Positions 23,627 to 38,600 of a stretch of DNA of 64,000 nucleotides are shown in pieces. The first letter of the stretch is position 1, and every line of letters begins with the position of its first letter. The notes below the pieces were generated by a model, which was not told the origin of the DNA, did no database searches, and saw nothing but the letters and a program-made list of their open reading frames with translations. The position numbers were made by a program, and so were the translations under genes. The DNA is from Hybos culiciformis (taxonomy: Eukaryota > Arthropoda > Insecta > Diptera > Hybotidae): contig OZ023274.1 in assembly GCA_964007475.1 (NCBI GenBank), forward strand, positions 6,572,001-6,636,000, written 5' to 3'.

Positions 23627-26600
23627 ATGAGCGCGTATCCTCATACAAATCAGCACCAATATCCTCCACCGCAAGCGGGTGGATATCCTCCACCACAAGC
23701 GGGTGGATATCCTCCACCACAAGCGGGTGGATATCCTCCACCACAGGCATCATATGTAAGTAAAAATTTAACATATTTACACCTTTTTGATTACACATGT
23801 AACTATATATTTTGAAAAAATTAATTGGAATTTCTGTGTCTGATTAAAGTTTTTTAGTTTTTCTCAACTCAAGGATGAAATTTAAAAAAAAAAATTATTA
23901 AAAATCTAAAAAAAAAATCTCAAATAACATTATGTAGTAATAAGTAAATTTTAATCAGTCCCACGTATGCCGTTAAATAGGTATCGAAAATTTAAAATTT
24001 TTTCACTAAATAAAATCTATGAGGTATATATATACACATAGTGCAATTGAAAATAAAAATTATTACTATTTACCGTCATTTGAAGAATCCAGCTGACTTT
24101 TTAATCACATATTACTTAATTCCAAAAAATAATTTATACCTAATCTATTCCATTCAATAGTAAAGAACAGCGTTATAGACTTATCAAATAAGGAAAAAAA
24201 ATTAAAATTATTTTAATTCTAATCACCATAATAAAAATCGCACAGAAGAGTGCAAAAGGGAAAAAACCAATGTAAAAACTTTATTACGACGATTAATAAA
24301 TATTTTTAAACTGTTAATCAAGCTTGTTATAGTTACTTACTTTTATTGAATGATTGAATGCATTATAAATTGAATAAATTAGAAAATAACAACAATGTAA
24401 GTAAATATTATTTTTAATTAAACAAATTGTTTCTTGATAAGCTTTTTTTTAATTTATTAAATTTTTATAATGCATTGAATCAAATTAGATTCAAAATAAG
24501 CTAAGCTAAATGCTGTTGCGATTGCGATAGTCTTGTTATGTTGCGCTATTGAGATGGTTCAATCATTATCACTATATTTTTTTTTTATCAAAATACAATT
24601 TTTATTTTATCAAACAAAAATATTTTTACAAATAAAAATATTTTCGCCTTATTCTAGCTTGATTAACAGTTTTAAATTGGTATTGGCTTAAACTTTTTTG
24701 ATACATACAAATCTTAAATAAAACAAAAAAAGGGATACAATTTTTTAATTATAAAAATTTCAATGGATTAATTTATAATAAAAACATTTTAAAATCAACA
24801 ATCTATTAATAAACTGTTATATCTAATTATAATATGTTTGAAGATTGAGATAGTTTTTTATTCAAGTACCGAATAGTGAATAATGAGGTTGGATAGTCGT
24901 GGTCGACGTTATTATTATTTAATCTCTTTATATAAATGAATAAGGTCGTGATATACTTATATAACAAATTATAATCTATGTGTACTCTCCATTATTCAAA
25001 AATTTAAAAAATTCATTCTTAATCAACTAATCACCTGCAACTGCTATTAGTTTATAATAAAAATTATGCCCCTTAGGTAGTTTTAAGTCTCATTGCAGTT
25101 ATCAGCGTTTTTTTTTTTTGTATTGTAACTAAACTTAAAAGTTTTCTAATTCATAATAAAAAGTACGATAAATCGTAAACTTATAAGTATGTATGATTAA
25201 AATACGACAATACAAATTCGTATATTATAATTTGTATAAATATGTTTTTTTAATTAAAATATCAACAGAGAGAATTTTTTAATACTTCTACATGTAAATA
25301 TGTACATTAACTTTTTTTTTGTTATTTCTTTCTAGAGCTCAAAAAGTTTTATATAATATACGCAAAGAGAAAAAAAAACTTTGAAAAAAGTTAGTGTTAA
25401 ACGACAATCCAACTGAAAAATTTATAGTTTTTGCGGATAAAATTTATTTTTTTTATTATTCCGAAAAGAAGTACCTATAGTGGTGATTTATTTTCTTTTT
25501 TAAAGAAATAACATTTTTTGTTTCCCCGGTATTTTTAATGTTAAAAAAAAATAAATAATAATGAAACAACAAAAAATTTATCATATGAAAAAATAAATAA
25601 TTTTAAATAAAAAAACTAAATTTGATAATGAAAAAAAAATAATATTTTTTAATAATTTAATGAAAAACTTTTATAACGCGAAATTAATGAGCAAATTTTT
25701 TTAGAAAATAAAATTATTTACATTTAAGCCGCTCTATTTCCTATTCTTTTTTTTTTTTATCTATTAAAATTTTAAAACCGAAAATTTTTCAAATTTTGCT
25801 TTATTTACAAAATTAAATTAAGAAAAAAAAAATAAAATTTAATAAGCAAATAATGTTTATTTTTATTTATTTTTTTTGATAATAATTTATCGGGAACTAC
25901 CATTCTACTAGTACAATTGCATAGTATTGTTTGCTTTTCAATTAATATTTTGTTTTTTCTGTCATTGGGAAAATTTTGAAAAAAAAAAAAATTAGAATTA
26001 GCTAGACTAAATTTATAGTAGAAATTAATTATTCCATGAAACATTAAAGTTCAGTGATTAAGAAGGATCTGTTAAGAAGTGAAGTCTTTTAATCGAGAGA
26101 TTTTTTTTTTTGAATGTCAATAATTTTTGAACTTTGATTTAGTAAGATTAGTGCCATAAAAAATGATAAGTACGTGTTTTTGTTCTGTGACTATTCTTGT
26201 GACTTTTATTTAAAACTAGTTTTACAACTAGAGAGTGATAAAAGTTTTATCTCTACAATATTTCCCATTTATTTATTTTTTTTCGATTAAAAATTTTTTT
26301 TGAGTAGGTAGGTATATATTTCGGGCAACCTGTTGCTTTATATACTACACACGCCTGTTGCACAAAATGTGACCGAACAATTTATTCTAAAATTTAAATT
26401 CGTATTGGTATGATGAGGGCGAAGAAATGTTTATGAATAAAAAAAAGAGAAATTCTAATTGTAATATCTGTGTGATCGTGTGATCATAGTTAATTGAATG
26501 AGATTTTCCTTAATTTTCGTAAGCTTTTTGTACTTTTATACAATTACATATTTGTGGGATTTATAGTTATCGCATAATTTGGCCTACATTTCCAAAATTT

Positions 26601-29600
26601 TATCCCCATATTTCATTTTAACGTAAAATTTTAATCAATATAATAAAATATTTCTTTTTTCTTCAAAATATGTAGGTACACATATTGTTGACTAAATTTT
26701 GATTTCTTTTTTTTTTTTGTAATCATGTATGAAAACATTAACACAATATAGATACATATATCTAGATACATAACCCTCAAACTTTTTTGAAGGTGTGTTG
26801 ATTACATTTTCGTTTCCTTCCCTTTCTTTTTGTTCGAAATCTCTTTTTTTTTTGGAATGTTAAAAATAAACCTCAGTGATATAATAATGAAAATGAGAAA
26901 TTTTATGAATAAAAACGTGAAATTTTTTTTTTTCATAAAATCCAAAAACTCGTTTTTTTTAAATTTTTTTTTGCAGAACCCTTTTTCTTTTACTTAACTT
27001 GTTTCTTGCTAAAAAGTCAAAATTTATTTACTTGAGAAGATAGGTACTTTAAAAAATTTTAATTTTATTTCTTATATTTTATTTTTATTTTTTTATTATT
27101 ATACCTACATTGTATGTAAAATAAAAAATTAGAAAAATTTTCGCATTTCTTAACTTTAGAAAACTAAATAAAATTTGGGTCAATGATTTTAGAACTCGTA
27201 TTAGTAATAAAATGCGTAGTGTGGCATCTACTTAGCAGGACACCTGTTTTTGATCAATCACCGTCTACACTTCTACAGTGATAAAAATTTAAATATCAGT
27301 AATGTTGATATGTTGTCTGTTTGTTGCGATGAAGATCCGAAAAAAATTTTCACTCCCGATTTGTCCGGTGTTTTTGAGTACATGCACAATGTTCATACAT
27401 CTACATGTGCACAGTAAAAGTCGTTAAAAAGAGGCACGATTTTGCCCAAGGATTCGACTATCGTTTGAAATTGATTTTGATGAAAACTTAGTATAAGGAA
27501 AGAGGTTCCTTGTTTTAACCTAAGGAATTCAAGCTCCCGGGCTGTTTCCAATTAAAAATTACGTTCCTTCTAATTCAAATGATAATTTAGAAAAAAAAAA
27601 TTTACTATTTTTGAGAAAAAAGGGCTTATTCAATTAAAAATTATTAATACAAAAAAAATATTCCATTCAAATCTAAAAGCTTTTTTACAAAAACTTTTAC
27701 AAAAAAATTACATTACGTACGTAAGTAGGTATATTTTATCTCCATTTTAAGTGAAAGCTACTGAATTGGCGCCAAAATAATACTTTTCGTAGGTATATCG
27801 TAAAGCTAAACGTTTACTTTCCATTGAATGAATTACTTACCTACCTATTATTAATGAATTAAAAGTTTGTAAAGAAGTCACGAGTGATTTTTGTATATAT
27901 ACATACAATATTATAAATTTATAAGTAGGTACTCGTTTATTTTGAATAAAAAATTTACGATTTTTTTTTAATGTTAATGTTGTTTACACAGTTCAAAAAA
28001 GTAAAATTTTTATATAATATTTATACTAACTCTGAAATTAAAAAAAAATAAATTCATTTTATCACGTATTTGGTCACACCAAATACTTAGGAAATGCTTT
28101 GTCCTAGCGATAACTGAAGATGTATCATACAAAAAAAAGATTTCTCGGCCATCCGTATGAGTAGTATTTTTTTTAATGTATTTACAGATATGGTTTCGAT
28201 TCGAATGATGTGGTATTCGGTTGTATCTTTTTGTTTACTTTAATTTTGTCTTTAGAACCCTCTTTTAGAACTTTCGAATTATAATGTAAAAAAAACAAAG
28301 GACTTTGCTGTGCTTACTTTTAAATTCATTTTTAAAAAATAAAACCTTCGCTTCAAATTATACTTCAATTTCTATGGTTAAAAAAATAAAATCGTCATAG
28401 CAAAAATGCGATAAAAATAAGTAGAACGAAAGTAATTTAAATTAATTATGTTAGCATGGAAATGACATAAAATCAATAAAAATAAATTATACTGTAGTTT
28501 TGTTGGTTAACAAAAAGTGTTTGTATTTAAACAAAGTTTTTTTTTATGTAGAATATGGAAGTTATAGTAAAGTAAAGTTTTAATTAAAAAATAACATATA
28601 GCATACAAGTTTTCATTCCTCCACAGTCTCACCGCATTAATAAAAATATTATAGGCACACGGGAATGGAATAACATTTTAGACATATAGCCTTAACTCTT
28701 ATGACGATGTGTATGTAAGTTATATGTATTATTGAAAATAGACTAAATGTTAATTTTAAATCTATTAAACAAAATAAATTTTTGGAGCAAACATTCCATC
28801 TCTGAGTGAGTTTATGTGAGTTAATATCAATTTTTTTTTATGAAATTGACGTATTGTTATTTTGAAAATTTACTCAAACACCAATGTTTTTAACGGATAT
28901 TAGATTCACTCTATATTTTACTCCGTTTCGTATAATATATTCATCAACTAAGAGCTAAGAAAAAATTAAAATACATATTTTCCCGAGAAAATAAAAAATT
29001 AGTTAATATTAGTAATATTGTAAGTAATATATTCAAAATTCTTATTTGAATTTGAATTTTTTTTGTACCAAACCAACTAAAAACTTTCACTCTATCAGAA
29101 TTCACACAAGCATCAACATTTCTATTATTTGTCATTTATATGTTAATTTATAAAAACTTTTATGTTATACCATTGAGTAATAATATTTACAAGAGGGCAG
29201 AATTCATGCAAGTAAATTTCAGATTTTTTTTTTTTTTCAAGTAACTCAAAAATGATGACAATTTTATCGATGTATTGAATAAAAATTTCACACTCAAATG
29301 GATTTATTCTTAATACAATAATCATAATAATAAAATTACACACTTGAGTTAAAATTTTTTACTCAATACATTGAAAATATTGTCATAATTTTTGATTTAT
29401 TTAGACAAAAAAAATTCTGAAATTTACTTGTATGAATTTTGCCCCTCTTATAAATATTATTACTCAATGGTTATTCATATTACATTTTTGAAACTTAAAC
29501 ATCTCAAAATGATGATGATATTATTAATTTTAAAAGTTCGCATTTTTAATTAGGTACAATTTTTTGGTACAATTTAAAAAAATTGTTAAAGCTTTAAAGG

Positions 29601-32600
29601 TTAAAGTGATATTTGTTCTACATTCTCTACAAACATTATTCATTGTTATACAAAATTATTTTTCAAACAATTCAAAAATAATTTTGGTAAATTGAACAAA
29701 AAAAAAAGGTATTCTTAAATAATATTCTTTAATATGACGGGTGACATCATTCCTTTTTCGTTTCTTCACTTACATTTTCATACAGAATTAAATTCCTCTT
29801 TTTAACATAAAATTTTCTTATTGGTTCACACATTTGTTTGGAAAGTCTGTATTATTTTTATACAATTTTATTTTTGCCTAATTTTTTGGTTTTCAGTAGT
29901 ATTGTATACATAGTATAATTATAAATACACATATCTACAAAAAACTTAGTTTTTTAATTTTTCTTTCAATACGATTTTTATGAATAAAATGTTAATTTAA
30001 TTTATGGAATACTTACTAGTTGTTTATTTATACGTAAATATAAAAATACTATATTATTATTTGTATGAAATCCTACGTATAAATACCATTGTATGTACTA
30101 TAAAAGTAATATAAATTCCTTAAAAAATATTAACATACATTTTATTTTTACTTTCTGTAAAATGTAATTTACACCTAGCTATGTAGTGGCTTTTTTAAAT
30201 AAACTTTCGTATTTTATTTCATCAAAAAAATATTTCTCAGAAGACTTAAATTGATTATTCTTACATAATCCAGTATATATTTTTTGAATTAATACCCTCA
30301 AAAATGTGATCAAATCCTGTTGATTGTCGGTTCTTCTATAATTCAGAAGTTTTCTAGTTTTATTGAAAATTTAAACAGAATATGCTTATTTTTCTTCTTT
30401 TTTTAAATCGAATTGAAACGAAAGAATTGATTTTTTATTTTTAGTGATACTTACATATAATTCCTGATTCAATTATTTTCTATGATTCAAAATCAGTATA
30501 ACAAGTAAATCAATAATAAGCAAATAATGGCTCCATGCAGTCGCCCATTGTTGATGTATTCATATACACATACAATTTTATTCTTTTTTTTTAACTTATT
30601 TCCATCATAATAAAGGGCACTAAAAATAAATTATTCAGATATAAATAGCATGACTATTTTTTTATAGGTTTATTATGTTTAAAGACTCAGGAGCATTATC
30701 TATAACTACGTACACATAAAATATGTGAACATTTTTATAAAAAAAAGTTTTATATAACTCCAATTGATTAAGATATTATGAAAATAAAAAATACAAATTA
30801 ATCCTTCTAAGAATATCAATAATTGATGATTTTTTGAAGGAATACATCTAAAATTATATAAAAACTCATAATTAAACAAATGTACGTGGAACCTAACGTG
30901 TTTCTTACCGATTTTTTTCGCAATATATTGGTCATTTTAGTCCCATAAAGGCATATTGCCAAAAAATGTAGTTAAATTAAGTTAAATCTCGTACATAGGG
31001 GAAACACAATAAATAGCCGTATATAAGTTGTTCGTATATATATTTTCATTCCAATCGGAATAATAATTTTTAATAAATTTTTTTTTCATTACTAGAAGCA
31101 TATTTTATTATTAGAAGCATATTTGTTGTTTCATCATAAATTGAATTATTATTTTTAATTGATATCAATTTTTGAAGGTCAGAGTTTCATAAAAAAAAAT
31201 AAATACCAAAATTCTATTTTTAATTTTATTAGTTTGATATTAACATAATAGTGACGTCATAATTATGTTTCACCCAAAATATATAACATTAATTAAATTT
31301 TTATGTTTATTTTATTGATTAAAATTTGACTATGGGATTCGTCAAAAGAAACATCGAAATTTATAAAGATAATTTTTTAATTTTACGGAAAACATTACTC
31401 AGGCACGATCTTTCAGATTATTACTAAAAAAAAATTATTAAAAAAATATAATTTATATTAAGTGTTTAATTTTATTAATACGACTGTTATAATTCTAATA
31501 TAAAATAATATACAGTTAATAAAATTATCCTGAACCTAAACATACATTTTGATAACATAGCGAAAAATAAAATTTTAAATTTAATATTTGTATTCAACAA
31601 TGAATAATATTTCAGTCGTATCTAGACTATAATTCTTATTTTATTTTTTTTTTTTTGAGAAATCTAATTCGTGCCAAAATTAATTCAATGTTCTATTTTC
31701 TATTAAAAATCTAACTTGCTGAATTTGGTCAATATTTTATAATACACTCGGAGTCGCATAGAAATTTTTGTTTGATAAAATTTTCTCTAACAATAAAGCG
31801 AAACATGAATATTAAATTTGGTGTTTAGTTTCGTTCAAATTCAGCATTATTTTAAAATTAAGTAAGTTTATATATTTGTTATCTACATTAATTTGGTATA
31901 AAAAAAACTAAGATTTTCCGTTCAAAAATTAATTTAGTTTTGTTGTACGAAAATAAGTGCAAGTGCGAAACCCAGTGCAAGTGCTAGTGGTTGGTCAGTG
32001 GGATTTCCGACTGGGCTAAAAATCTAAGAAACTCTTTTCTATTCTAAATTCAAAAACTAAATTTTTACAGGGATTTATGTTGACGAAGTATAATTTTAAT
32101 AAATTATACCGTATTAATATTAAAATAATTTAAAATTAAAGTACAGATATAAAATTGAATAAATTTTGACAGTGAAAAGTGATAATTAAATTTAATAAAA
32201 CAAAAAGTATAAAACACCAGCCTGTTATCTCGCAATGGCACAAAAAGATGTTCGTAAATTAAATAAGTTATATATATATAAATTATTAATAATTTTAAAT
32301 TAATCAAAATACATTATTTTATTTTTATTATAAACAATTTTTTTTCAGGGATTTCAAGGTGAATATGGACAACCAGGATACAATCCTGTACCCCAAAATG
32401 CACCTTACGGCCAACCAATTGTTCAACAACCAGGAGGACCACCAATGCCACCAGGTCAACAAGGTTAGTATTTCAAAATTAAGTCCTTATTTTCGCCAAA
32501 AGAATATGAACTTTCTACAAAAAAAACTATGTTTTTTTTTTATGTATCGCATTATAGCACTTTCGGAGAGTAATGGTGAATAAATATATCGAAATAGTAT

Positions 32601-35600
32601 TGAATCGTGTCATAAAAAATCTTTTAAGTTTAATTGATATTTTGTTAAATTTTTGTCTGTTAAAATTGTTTTAAAAATTTTAAATATTAAGAAAAAAAAA
32701 ATTTAAAGATAATATTACAAAGAAATTTGTATAAACAAGTAAGTATATATTGTAATTTTTTCAATTTGCAATCAATTTTCATAAGGTCAGTCAGTAATCC
32801 TAACTAACACAAAATAATTCTGGCAATGATGATAAGTTAGAACTCAATGAATATCACAATGAATAAGATACTGTTTGGAAAACCATTATGAACATTTATT
32901 AGAATTTAATTGCCTAAAACTTTACTGCATAAAAATTTCTTTTATATCATTTCTTTGTTATATTTTCTTTGTGATTATGGTGATTAATTACCCACTGAAA
33001 CTGTGACCTTTAAAGCATTCTAAAATAATTTAAAACATTCAAAAATACTTCAAGATCTAGATCTTCTTTTAAATAAATTAATATTTAAATTTTTTTCTTT
33101 ATTTCTAGAATTTCTTAATTAGTTATTGTTTTTTTTGCTATTCAATTGGCTTCCATGTACATATACATTAGCACTTACATAATGGTTTTAGAGGTCAAAG
33201 CTACAATTTCTCGTAATTTTTATTCTCAATGCTCTTGACTCATTGTCTGGGATTGAATTTTTTTTTATTTACATACACTAAATGGGGTATACTAAAAAAA
33301 GATATGCATGTTTTTTTTATAAATTTGATTAAATTAAATTTCCTTGTATAGTGAATACGCCCAAGAAAACTCTGGCTTTCAAATGAGAAGTGATAAAATT
33401 TAGAAAAAAAAAGAAGTTATAAAAATTATAAGCGAAATTAATTAAAAAAAAACAAAAAAAAAACTCGTTCAGAATCGAAAATTTTGTTTAAAATTTTAAA
33501 ACACTATTTATAATGGAGACTCTAAATTTTTTAAGGTATCATAAAAATATTCTAATAAACATAAAAAAATAGTACCTACTCCTAATAAATTTAGAAATAT
33601 ATTTTTTTTTCAATATGATTTTAATACGTCAAATTTTTTATTTTGTGGAGTTATGTTTAAAATTATCATTACATTTATTATATTTATTATATACACATGT
33701 ATGTATATATATTTATAAAATATGATGTGTTGAAATTTGGATTTACAGGCTTTTGGTCTATTTTTTTTTTATTCAAATAAAAAAAATATATTTACTACTC
33801 TTAATATCCCAGTATCTTTTTGACTTTTATTTCATTTTATCTGTTTTCGGCGAGTGTTTACTATTTATTAAAAAAAAAAATTATTTCATACATAAATGTT
33901 ACAAATTTTAAGTTTTATAATGTTTGTAACAAAATATTAGTATTCATAAAATATTGAATTCAATTATTTGTTTCTTATAAAGACTCAAATATTTAGGGAA
34001 ACATTTCTTTCAAACATATCGATATTTATATTGTACATCATACAAAATCTGGGTCAATATATCTTGTTTACTTCATGTGCTATTTATTATTCACTAGTAT
34101 TTAAGCTCGTTGAACTTGAAAATAATGGGCCCAGTAATTCTGGATTTTATTCAATATTAAGAATTAAGGGGTTTTGCTTTGCCCGTAGATCATCTTTGGC
34201 AATTGATGATGTAGACATTTTATTTTTGGTTTATTTAACTTGTACCAGCGGTTTCAGTTTCTAATTCATTGTACCATTTTCGTTATAGCTATAAATTGGG
34301 AAAAGTTTGCTATGTACTGTATACACACTGTACAATATATGTACATATATTTTATTTTATTTTTTTTAATTCTTTTTATTATTTCTCATCTTATCTTTAG
34401 CTTATCTTTAATTAAATACAAAAAAAAAAAAAAAATAAAAATTGTAGACTTGACTGATTATAATGAAAAAATAAAATAATTCAATCATTTCCAAATTTTC
34501 ATTTATTGAAATAGATTGAAGTTACTTATAATAATATCGGATAATAAGTTCGAACAGATTATAGATAGAAAAATAGGATATTTAACATTTTCATTAACAT
34601 TATGGCTGAACAAATAATTTTTATGGATGAATCCAATTCAGAAAAAAAATTTAAAATTTCTTTAAAACAAAAGAATAATAAAAATAATTGCAATAATGAT
34701 GGAAAAAATAATAATAAAAATATAAAAAATAAAGAAAATAATAAGAAAAATAATTTATTTTTTAAATTTATAAATTCATTGAAAAAAATTAATAAAATAA
34801 CAGATTTTAAAATAAATAATATTACAAGTAAAAAATTACGTAAAAAATTAAATTTGAATAAATCACCGAAAAAGAAAGGATATTTTGTTTTCTATACGGA
34901 TGAAGAGCAGAGGTTAGTTTAAGAAAAAAAAGAAAAAAAAGGTTTCGGACTCTTCTTGGAAGCTTGAGACAGAATTTTGATATATATAATATATAATGAT
35001 AATACAGCATTATCTTAACTCTTAATGGTTCAAAAGAATTGGCATTTAGGTGCAATGTTTATTATGTTTGCTCATATCGTAGGGGCCATCGCACCATTTA
35101 AATTAAAAATTTCCCTTTATAAAAATTAAAAAAAAAAAACTAATAATGTTATCATTTTGTATAATAATTTTATAATTTATTAATTTATGTAGGTATCTCT
35201 ATTGTTATAAATTTGAATGAAATATTTATCAATTAGAATGCATAACAAAACTTTATAAGTTAAACTTATTATTTTCAAGTTAATCCCCAAATATTTTAGT
35301 TTTTTTAAAAAAATCAAAAGACTTTCATAGTAGTTGAATTATTAAACATTTTGACTGCAAACGCCCAAAACTGTTCTAAATAACATACAAATTTAATTTA
35401 GTATATTCGATCAACTTTCATAAATAAATAATTTGCACTCTGACTTCAAAAGTTATTCTGATTTGACATATTAGAACCATTTTATTAATTTAATTTTAAA
35501 TAGTAGTTTTGTTATTAATCATTAATTTTTTTTTTTTAATTTTCACATAAAATATATTCACAAATATTTTGTAAAACTTAAATTTCTTGTTGTAACAAAT

Positions 35601-38600
35601 CTATTTAGAGATTTTTGCCTTACCCTCGGTGGCTTCAACAAAACGTTGATTTGCAAATTATTTTGTAAGCAAGTCAGCGTCAAACAACGAAAACAAGTTG
35701 CAAAGAGATAAACATCGTCCTTCATTTAACTGGAATTTAAATAATAAAATAATTGAAGAAAGCATAAAAAAAATTATAATGATAATATAAAAATTGATCT
35801 TATTTATTGCATTGTATTGCAGATTTTTATTCATATATTTTTATTATTACTGAGTATAAGTATACATAATGCAACTAATTTTTTTCCGTATTAATAATGT
35901 CGAGCGATTTTAAAAAGGGAAAATAATCATTTAAATGTTTACGTGTATTTCGTTATTTCGAAGCCAATTGAAAACTCAAATATCTAAATTATGAACTATG
36001 TATTTTAAAACTTAACATGAATTCTACCCACGAACGAATGCCGATAATCTCACTACATAATGGCGGTGTACATTTTTTTCGAATTTTTTGAAAATTATAC
36101 ATCCTAAATCAGAGATGAGAATAAATCAGAAAATAATTTAAGATAAGCTATCGAAAATTTTATTTATTTTTTAATTTTTTTGTTTTTTTTTATTTGTGAT
36201 TTGAGTAAATAAATATTAAAAAACACTTTAATAAATATTTATATATTGTAACTTAGATTTTTTTTAATAATTTTTTTTCACAATTTTAGGCGACTGGATG
36301 ATTATACTAACAGGTATTCTGAAGTCTCTGCTTGGGCTGGAATACCTTCCGACTGTCGCCCGACTTTTTGTTAATCAAAATGTATTACGATAAACATTAA
36401 TTGGAGTCAATTGAAATTATATTTTCAGGATTATACACAAAGATGAAAGAAGATAGAGATCTCTACAAAAATCCAAGAACTTACTCTTAGTCGCATTTAA
36501 ATGAAGTAAAGCTGTTTCAGTTTCTTTCTGAAACAATAAAATAAATAATTAAAGCATAAATTTTCACATTGTTTTCATATTGTATTCATTGCTTATTATT
36601 AAAATGCTTGAGCTTAGGTAAATAAGTATGTGTCAAATATTACTTCTAGTATAAATTATTAATAAATATGTACAAAAGTAAAAAAATGATTATCTCACTT
36701 AATGTTTATTATCGTTCTTCAAATGTAGTCTAAACATTTTTAAATAAGACGAACGCAATGATTGAATTTAAGATTTAAGAAATTTTATATTCAACCCCAT
36801 TTCGTTTCAGTTCGTTTCTTTGAACAATTGGTGTTTAACAAAAAAAAAAATTGGATTTCTTTCTAATCAATGATTTATGAACATTATGTTGTACGGTACG
36901 CATATATAAAATATAAGTAATTCGAAAACACAAGATTAGAAACTCAAAATTTTGCTTTTATGTACTTTCTTTTATGTTTCCCCCACCTTCAAAAGATTTT
37001 CAAACAATTGCAGAAAGTATTAAATAACAGACATTGATCAATTAATATAAATGATGTTAGCGTTTAATCAAAAATTGTTTAATATGTTTTTAGATAAAAT
37101 ACACACGTAAAAAAATTAACAACCAAAATAGTATATAAACAATTATTATAAAATTGTCTGCCTCGATAATTTGACTATATTATAAAACATATTTTAAAAT
37201 ATTATTCTTATAAGTACAAAATATCCATGTTTTTATAATTACATATTAAAAATAAAATAATTATGTATCATCTCAATGTTACAAATAAGACAAAAAATAA
37301 AAATGTATTCATAAATAAAGTTATATAGTTTTATTAAAAATACAATAAATTATTTTCACAAATTCATGCGTATAAAAAACGTATGTTAAAAATTGAAAAA
37401 AGATTGTTTTTTTTATCTAGCTCACACTTTTTTATCGGTTCTTTTAAATCTTAAATGCTATGGTATTTCATTCACAAAATATTCGAAAAATAGTTAAATG
37501 TTATTTCGGAATGGGTCTCAATCTCAACATTTTTTTATAAGGTTTGTTTTTTTTTTACTTTCAATTTTTTACGAAGGTTCATGTTTATGGAGGAAAATGA
37601 TGGAAATAACGTATTATTTAAAAAATTATTTAATTTTTTTCAATTTAAATTAATTTATTGTTTTCTTTAAATTTTTTATTAAGTTCAATGGATGGCTGCA
37701 CCAGGCTCAATTCCGGATTGCCCACCAGGATTAGAATATCTTACAGTTATAGATCAATTATTGATTAAACAAAAAGTTGAACTTTTAGAAGTCTTCAGTG
37801 GTGAGTTTTGTTACAAGTAATTCGAGTTTTGTTTGCAAATTGTAAAATTGAAAACAAATTTAGTTCGATGTACAAAATAAGAATATTAAAAATGTATATC
37901 TTGTAATTACGCTTGATACAGTAAATATGTATTGAATACTACAATTAAATAGCACTAATTTGTGTTTCTCCATTTCAGGATTTGAAACAAATAACAAATA
38001 TGCTATAAAGAACAGTGTTGGCCAAAATGTATATTTTGCTGTTGAAGACAATGACTGTTGCACTCGCCAATGCTGTGGTTCATTGCGACCATTTGATATG
38101 AAAATTTTTGTAAGTCAAATATTTGTAATTACAATAAGCTAAAATTTATTTCAATTAAAAAAAAAATTTTAATTTGTTTTCTTATAGGATAATTATCAAC
38201 ATGAAGTTATTCATCTTTACCGTAAATTAGCATGTCAAGGTTGCTGTTTTCCATGCTGCTTGCAAGTGCTAGAAGTATCTTCACCACCAGGTAAAATTAT
38301 TTCTGTTAAAAACATAATTGCCAGCACTAGGTGACGATCGGACTATATACGCAGGATAAGGGCAATACTTTGTCACGTGACACAACTACGCGACTTACAA
38401 ATACTCTAATACAAAAATAATAATCATATATATTGCGATGTTTAAGCTAATGTAAATGTAAAGCTAAGCTAAGTAAATGTAAAATTTTTTTAAAAATAAT
38501 TGAGGGTTTTGCTAATAAAGTTTTAAATCCTGAGAATATGCATTGTACAAAAAAGACTCATGTCGGTTTTTTCAAACTTTTCAGAAGACTGAAAAAACTG

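Larger units (their letters stand above)
32464..37683. other. Long intron 2 of scramblase A
   Basis: 5.2 kb. It holds a low-complexity Lys/Asn ORF (34602-34922) and a decayed scramblase exon (36290-36393). Just after the latter lie an acceptor-like site (AG at 36427-36428) and AATAAA at 36535-36540. The remainder is AT-rich with no recognised function. Confidence 0.55.

Noticed and set aside
23412..23798. 128-codon minus-strand ORF with VVEDIHPL repeats
   Set aside because: It is the antisense reading of the YPPPQAGG coding repeat of scramblase A.
33968..34264. 98-codon ORF in scramblase A intron 2
   Set aside because: Non-ATG start, hydrophobic AT-driven composition, no similarity I can recognise.
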